Assembly (NCBI GenBank): GCA_029582155.1
Contig: CM055895.1
Coordinates: 21,741,171-21,805,170 of the forward strand
Direction of reading: 5' to 3'
From: Panopea generosa
Taxonomy: Eukaryota > Mollusca > Bivalvia > Adapedonta > Hiatellidae
DNA length: 64,000 nucleotides
A model generated the notes under the pieces. It was not told the origin of the DNA. It ran no database searches and saw only the letters and a list, made by a program, of their open reading frames with translations. Shown here in pieces: positions 49,901-58,900 of this stretch (positions within the stretch are counted from its first letter, which is position 1; the number at the start of each line of letters is the position of its first letter). Made by a program: the position numbers and the translations under genes.

Positions 49901-52900
49901 ATTCTGAAATGGATCACTGTCACGTTATTTTGTTACCATTGTAGGTGAAAAATTAGAATTGAAATATAGTTGTGTTAAAATGTTTGCTATGTTGCCTTAT
50001 ACTTAAGTATGCATCGATTTGTTGGACTACAGGTTCAGTGGTATAACGAAGGAAATATTGGACCCTGTGAAGACTCGTATCAGCGATGTGCAGCGACAGA
50101 TACGGGAGATTCTACCCCCAGATGCCATACTGTGCGGACAGTCTCTAAGCGGAGATCTCCTGAGTATGAAGGTTCGTCACAAACTGTCAGGTTTCTGTTT
50201 CACCAACATTTTTGTATAAACTACGTTTCGACTGGTTACTTATCTATTCTACTATCCTTTCAATAATATATTATGTACAGCAGCTGTATTGGTGCCAGTC
50301 TGAAAACATAGTCTAGAATCTTTCCCTAGATTTAGTTTTTTTTATGTTGTTTGCATATACTTTAAATGTAGGTGAAACCGAAGACATATAGTTACCCTGT
50401 CTACGTTTGGTAACATATTAAAATGTTGACTTTCAGCACTTTAACAGGTTTGATTAAATATGGTTACCACTTTTGAAGAAAGAACTCATTTTTGTTTATC
50501 AGTTACATAGTATTACATGGTTGATTGGCTTAAGGTACTGTGCCAAGATCACTTACCTCTCACTGTTGAAGTCCTGGGTTCAAACCCAGATCATTACGGT
50601 ACTTAAACTTAGAAAGTTTGCCAGTTACTAACGTAAGGACAGTGGTGCTCTATTTTCATCTTGATGTCTTTCTTTTACAAGAAAACCATCTGCCATATAT
50701 AACCTGTCATATTTGAAATGTCATTAAATCGTATTGAAAAAATTGGTTACATTTTTATACACATCGCTGTATCGCTGGTTTCCTGCCTGAACCAATCACT
50801 ATTTCAGATTGTTTTCATCCCTACTACTTATGAACTGTTGCTGGTTCTCTCTACCAACAGCTACAATATATTTGTGATGTTTCATGTATATGTATTTATG
50901 AAATGCTGCTTGTCCCCTTCTTATACCAATAATTACTACGTGTTTCAGATTGATTGAATGATTGATTGATTGATTGAATATTTAGCGTCATTTTTTTGCC
51001 ATCGAGGGCTAACAGACTATCAGTTAACCTAACCACTGTTTCCAGGGATTAACCAGTACTCGAGCACACCTCATCTCCGCAAGTAACTGATAACTTTCCC
51101 ACTTGAATCAGCGGTGAGAGAAGAATGAAAGTGAGACACAATGTCGTATATCAAATCATCACAGAGACTGTTTCCGGGCGGGGATTCAAACTCACGACCC
51201 CTGGATTGATAGTCAGACGCGTAACCGACTGAGCTAATCGGGCCCGGCCATGTGTTTCAGATATTTACCCTGTATGTATTTATTTGACCTGTATTTATGA
51301 AATGTTGCTGGTCCCCTGCTTATACCAATAACTACAATATGTTTCTGATGTTTCACCTGTATGTATTTATGAAATGCTGCTGGTCCTCTGCTTATACCAA
51401 TACCTACTATACGTTTCAATTAGTTCACCTGTATGTATTTATGAAATGTTGCTGGTCCCCTGCTTTTACCAATAACTACCATATGTTCCTCATGTTTTAC
51501 CTGTATGTTGCTGGTCCCCTGCTTATACCAATAACTACAATATGTTTCAGATATTTCACCTGCATGTATTTATGAAATGTTGCTGGTCCCCTGATTATAC
51601 GCATAACTACAATAGGTTCCGATGTTTCACCTGTATTTATGAAATGTTGCTGGTCCCCTACTTATATCAATGACTACACTGTGTCTCCGATGTTTCACCT
51701 GTATTTATTTATGAAATTTTGCAAAGCCCCTGCTTATACCAATACTTACTATATGTTTCAGATATTTCACCTTTATGTATTTATGAATTGCTGCTGGTCC
51801 TCTACTTATACCAATAATTACCATATGTTTCACCTGTATGAATTTATGAAATACTGCTGGTCCCTTGCTTATACCAACAATTACAATATGTTTCTTATGT
51901 TTCACCTGCATGTATTTATGAATTGCATCTGGTCCCCTGCTAATACCAATAACTACAATATGTTTCACCTGTATGTATTTATAAAATGCTGCTGGTCCTC
52001 TGCTTATACCAATAACTACCATATGTTTTACCGTATGAATTTATGAAATACTGCTGGTCCCTTGCTTATACCAACAACTACAATATGTTTTATGAAATGT
52101 TGCTGGTCCCCTGCTTATACCAATAACTACAATATGTTTCACCTGCATGTATTTATGAAATGGTGCTGGTCCCCTGCTTATACCAATTACAACAATATGT
52201 TTCTTTTGTTTCACCTGTATGTATTTATGAAATGCTGCTGGTCCCTTGCTTATAACAATAACTACAATATGTTTCACCTGTATGTATTTATGAAATGTTG
52301 CTGGTCCCCTGCTTATACCAATAACTACAATATGTTTCTTATGTTTCATGTATTTATGAAATGCTGCTGGTCCCCTGCTTATACAAATAACTACAATAAA
52401 ATTATGTTTAACCTGTATGTATTTATGAAATGCTGCTGGTCCCCTGCTTATACCAATAACTACAATATGCTTCACCTGTATGTATTTATGAAATGTTGCT
52501 GGTCCCCTGCTTATACCAGTAACTACAATATGTTTCTTATCTTTCACCTACATGTACATGTATTTATGAAATGTCGTGGTCCCCAGTTTATACACATTAC
52601 TACAATGTTTTTGATTTATCATCTGTATTTTTGAAATGCTGCTGGTCCCCTGCTTATACCAATAACTCCTATATGTTTAAGATATTTCCCCTATATGTAT
52701 TTATGAAATGTTGCTGGTCCCCTGCTTATATGCATAACTGAAATATGTTTCCGATGTTTCACCTGTATGTATTTATGATATGCTGCTGGTCCCCTGCTTA
52801 TACTTGATTACCAATAACTACAAAATGTTTCCGGTGTTTCACCTCTATATATTTATGAAATATTACTGGTCCCCTGCTTATACCAATGACTACTACATGT

Positions 52901-55900
52901 ATATGTTTCAGATGTTTCACCTGTATGTTGCTGGTCCCCTGCTTATAGCAATAACTACTATATGTTTCAGATGTTTCACCCCTATGTGATAGATACCAGT
53001 GTAATCTACAACCTGACTGGTAACAGAAGAATGAAGACTGGTCTGAAAAGACTTACAGCTCACTTTCTATGGTAATGTAATAATTATTTGTAATCATATT
53101 TGATTGAATAAGTCACCGATTTCTTTTTGTCTCTGTAACTGAAAATTATATTTTTCTTTTAATATATTTGAGCGTAGAGGTGAATATTGACACTTTAAGA
53201 CATGGTATTCATTATAAACAAAAGCTTTGAATGGCTTTAAGTCGCTCATTTCAAAGTCAAGATAGATGTTGTAGCTGGAAATGGGAAAATGATTTCTGCT
53301 CATAAACTGAAAAAAATTGTTTCCTCTAAAATAGTGAGACAAGAATTTATGGGTGGACACTTATGACTGGAAGCTTGAGTCTGCTTTTCAGATCTTTCAC
53401 GTCAAGGTCACTATTGCTAAAACTGATAAAATGTTTTTATTTCACCTTTTATTATCTTTCTTAGTGTTGTGTTAGTGAAAATATAAAATTTAATAATGAC
53501 AATGATTTATGTTTTCAAACTCCTAGCAAAGATCAGGTGCATTTCTGTTTTATAATATAATAACTCAATGTCGTTTACTTTGAATGACCTCCATCCATTT
53601 ACTTTACTTTGTTTATACCCTATCTTTAACACTTTTTGTTGAATCTTGACCAAACTTCAACAATTATATAACCAATACACCTTTAGCAAATTCTTTACAG
53701 GTTTTTATTGGTAATTAATGTCTGAGTTGTGACTCTTGAATCACAACTTCTGTTATGCCACAGATTAACAATTAAGGGCTAATGCAGGTTTGCTTCTTAA
53801 ATGTTACTGTTGATAATTTGTATTTTGTAGCCGTTCAATCCAGGACAGCCAGGATGGTCACAGTTCTGTAGAAGATGCACAGGCTACCATTGAGCTAGTG
53901 CTTCTTAAACTCAGAAATGGTATGATATAACTGTCAGGTAGTTCTGCTGTAATACATGTAACTCTGGTATTGTTTGGAATATCATCACTCTGCTGTGATC
54001 CGATACAGGCCACCATTGAGCTAGTGCTTCTTAAACTCAGAAATGGTATGATAAAACTGTCAGGTAGTTCTACTGTAACATATGTAACTCTGGTATTGTT
54101 TGGTATATCATCACTCTGCTGTGATCCGATACAGTCTACCATTGAGCTAGTGCTTCTTAAACTCAGAAATGGTATGATATAACTGTCAGGTAGTTCTACT
54201 GTAACACATGTAACTCTGGTATTGTTTGGTATATCATCACTCTGCTGTGATCCGATACAGGCTACCATTGAGCTAGTGCTTCTTAAACTCAGAAATGGTA
54301 TGATATAACTGTCAGGTAGTTCTACTGTAATACATGTAACTCTGGTATTGTTTGGTACATGTATATCATCACTCTGCTGTGATCCGATACAGGCTACCAT
54401 TGAGCTAGTGCTTCTTAAACTCAGAAATGGTATGATATAACTGTCAGGTAGTTCTACTGTAATACATGTAACTCTGGTATTGTTTGGTATATCATCACTC
54501 TGCTGTGATCCGATACAGGCTATCATGGAGCTAGTGCTTCTTAAACTCAGAAATGGTATGATATAACTGTCAGGTAGTTCTACTGTAACACAGGTAACTC
54601 TGGTATTGTTTGGTATATCATCACACTGCTGTGGTACTAAACAGGCTACCATGGAGCTAGTGCTTCTTAAACTCAGAAATGGTATGATATAACTGTCAGG
54701 TAGTTCTACTGTAACACATGTAACTGTGGTATTGTTTGGTATATCATCACACTGCTGTGATCCTATACAGGCTACCATGGAGCTAGTGCTTCTTAAACTC
54801 AGAAATGGTATGATATAACTGTCAGGTAGTTCTATTGTAACATATGTAACTCTGGTATTGTTTGGTATATCATCACTCTGCTGTGATCCGATACAGGCTA
54901 CCATTGAGCTAGTGCTTCTTAATCTCAGAAATGGTATGATATAACTGTCAGGTAGTTCTACTGTAACACATGTAACTCTGGTATTGTTTGGTATATTATC
55001 ACTTTGCTGTGATCTGATACAGGCTACCATTGAGCTAGTGCTTCTTAAACTCAGAAATGGTATGATATAACTGTCAGGTAGTTCTACTGTAATACATGTA
55101 ACTCTGGTATTGTTTGGTACATGTATATCATCACTCTGCTGTGATCCGATACAGGCTACCATTGAGCTAGTGCTTCTTAAACTCAGAAATGGTATGATAT
55201 AACTGTCAGGTAGTTCTACTGTAATACATGTAACTCTGGTATTGTTTGGTATATCATCACTCTGCTGTGATCCGATACAGGCTATCATGGAGCTAGTGCT
55301 TCTTAAACTCAGAAATGGTATGATATAACTGTCAGGTAGTTCTACTGTAACACATGTAACTATGGTATTGTTTGGTATATCATCACACTGCTGTGATCCT
55401 ATACAGGCTACCGTGGAGCTAGTGCTTCTTAAACTCAGAAATGGTATGATATAACTGTCAGGTAGTTCTACTGTAACACATGTAACTGTGGTATTGTTTG
55501 GTATATCATCACACTGCTGTGATCCTATACAGGCTATCATGGAGCTAGTGCTTCTTAAACTCAGAAATGGTATGATATAACTGTCAGGTAGTTCTACTGT
55601 AACACGTGTAACTCTGATACTGTTTGGTTTATCATCACACTGCTGTGATCCTATACAGGCTATCATGGAGCTAGTGCTTCTTAAACTCAGAAATGGTATG
55701 ATATAACTGTCAGGTAGTTCTACTGTAACACATGTAACTATGGTATTGTTTGGTATATCATCATACTGCTGTGATCCGATACAGGCTACCATGGAGCTAG
55801 TGCTTCTTAAACTCAGAAATGGTATGATATAACTGTCAGGTAGTTCTACTGTAACACGTGTAACTCTGATACTGTTTGGTTTATCATCACACTGCTGTGA

Positions 55901-58900
55901 TCCTATACAGGCTATCATGGAGCTAGTGCTTCTTAAACTCAGAAATGGTATGATATAACTGTCAGGTAGTTCTACTGTAACACATGTAACTCTGGTATTG
56001 TTTGGTTTATCATCACGCTGCTGTGATCCTATAATTCTGAAAAACTTTAATGTCTGTATTCTTTCATCGTAATGCATTACCAACTATTACAAAATACTGC
56101 CATTTTTAACAACCACTGTATCAATTGATCATTCTTACAGTTCGTTCTTTTGGTAAAAATAAACCTGGTTAATTATTTTACAATAAAGTCATTTTATTTG
56201 CAAATACAATTTTAAAGGTTTGCACAGAGACACTTTCTATTTTTAAACTACAGCTGGTTTCCTGCTTGGACCAATCACTATTACAATGTATATTTATGTA
56301 TATATGTCTCCCTCTCTCAGGGAGTAATTTTGTTTTTGTGTTTTCCATCAATCCGCACAAAATTTCATCTGGATAGCTTCTGCTACATTGGTGGTCAGAT
56401 TTAAATTTTGACTATGATGCCTCACCATTGTGCCAAATTTATCGCAAAATACTGCCATTTTTAACACCCTCTTTACAAATTGATTGATTTGCTCATCTTT
56501 TAAGTTTCAAGATACAAACACCTCATACTTTTCAATAACCGCATGCCTATATTCATTATTGAGTATGCCATTACTATTGACTAAAATTCTAAGTATGTAG
56601 GGTTTGGTTGCAGTTTCTTAGATTTAAAGGAAGACATCCAAGTAAGCTGAATGAAAATTTACTATGTTACCTGCCAAACCAACTAAATGTTATTAGGTCA
56701 CCCCTTTATTGTGTAAAATAATACATTATGGTAGGATAAAATAGGGTAAATGATGACATGACAAATGAATAGATAGCTTATCATCTAAATTTTTCTTTAA
56801 AAGGGTGAGTTGGGGTTGTGGGGGAGTATTTTTTATTTTATAATTTTTTTTTTTTTTATGAAAATAAAAAGGGCTAGGGCAGCATGAAAATTAGGGAGCA
56901 GATGGGGATGATAATCTAGCTATTGATTTCTTATGGCCTTAACCACAAAATTTAACATTGGTTCACTGAAGTAGTTGCATCATGAATGTAAATTTGCTCA
57001 ATGTTTTTATTTTGTTCAGGTGCAGAGTTTGGAGACATGTCAGTTGCTGCTCCATCTATGTACACTAATGTTGGCTCATCAACTGCATCATCAGAGGAAA
57101 GCCAACCACAGACAAAGGAGGAACATTTAGTTACAAAGGATGAAGAGGATAAGGTTGATGCTAAAAACAATAGTAGTGAAGAATGTACGTCAAAGACTGA
57201 TGACAGTCACAATAAGAATAGTTGTGAAATAGACAATATTACAGATCAGAATTGTGTAACTAATGATATAAAGGCTGAAAAAAGTAATAATAACCTGTCA
57301 GAATCAGATGAAGAAAAGCTTGATAATAGCTCAAACATCACCAGAAGCTCCATGGCAATACAGCAGAGGAGTAACACTAGTGATATCATTCAGAGACGAC
57401 TGTTCTTTCAACGTGAAGGAAATCGTTTCATTGAAACTTTTATTCACAGAATAAGTCAACAAAAGAAAACAGGTAATTTGATTTATCAACATTCTTGTTT
57501 ATTCATTTGACATAAATTCTGTGTAACCATAGTAATACCGGTTTTAAGAATACCAACTTGTTTAAAAGTTTGATGCGGGGTCCTCTGGGCCAAATGGTCT
57601 AAGACACTGACATCTAATGATCACTTACCCCTCATCACTACGGTCATCGGTTTAAGCGTAGCTTGTACCAAAAACTTAATAAATGTGCCAGTTCATATTT
57701 GCAGAAGGACAGTGGTTCTACTCAGATTCATACTGTGGTCTTCCTCCACCAATAAACTTGATATGCCATATATAACATACCATGTATTGAAAATGGAGTT
57801 AACCCCCATTTAAGTAAAAAAAATGTTGATAACTGCACAAAATAAGATATATACCTTATCCTTTTTGGCCATTCATATTTTATTTGATCCCCATACATTT
57901 TCTATTTGAACATATTACAGTCCTGTATTCACAAGTACCAACAGAACATAACAAACAACTGACAATGTTTATGAACGAGAGATGCCAGCAGCTGAACTAT
58001 CATTACACCTTTAAAAAATTACTTTTGTAACAGTTGCCTGTGCAAGCTTTTGTTTAGACCGTTATCGGTATAGAACTAGTTACAGGGCTGTCATAAGAAG
58101 CTAGAGGTCGGGACTTTCCCCCAGCTATTCTTATTTAAACATCCGGCTATTTTCAGCTGAGTTTCTTACATTTTTTTTGTGGAGAACCCCAAGACCCTGT
58201 TGTACTTTTTCTTTTCACCTTCCTTCTTCAAAACTTAATGAAAGCCCTGAGTTATGTTTATTAGATAACTGAAACGTGTCATTGTCAGGGCAGGAAAATT
58301 CTACTTTTCCCCTTGAGTAAACATTTAGCCACGGAAAAGCAAGAATTAAGAAACTTACCTTAATATTTCTTCAATTTTATTCCTTAAAAATATTTGGACA
58401 AGGAGGACCAGTAGCTTTGATAACAAATTTCAAGCCCTGATTATGTACAATACATGTAATGTACATTGTACTATGTATAATGTACAGTACATATATAAAC
58501 ATGCATATATAATAATATACATTACATAATTACAGACATATCATACAGTGTACAGTGCATATCATAGTTATAATGTATAGAACACACCATATACAATACA
58601 TATAATATAATGTACATGATTGTATGTGTTATCTAATATGCAGTACATATCATATAATGTACATGACTGTTTGTGTCATATAATATACAAAGCATATAAT
58701 AATTATAATTTATTGTATATATTTTATAATGTACAATACATCACATTATGTACGTGATTGTATGTGTAATTCGATATACAGTACATATCATATAATATAA
58801 AGTACATATCATATAATGTACAGTACATTTCATAATTATGATTTATAGTACACATGTATAATGTACACTACATATATAATGTACCTAACAGTATGTGTTG

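Noticed and set aside
50951-51251. tRNA gene on the minus strand (head of the family C SINE)
   Set aside because: It is the head of a retroposed element with target duplication and a body and tail.
51639-52634. Frames with MKCCWSPAYTNNYNMF repeats
   Set aside because: Intron 9 array; no start context and no family similarity.
53858-56083. 741-codon minus-strand open frame
   Set aside because: The 126-bp unit is a multiple of three and happens to lack stops; the plus strand carries real exon 11 sequence and its copies.
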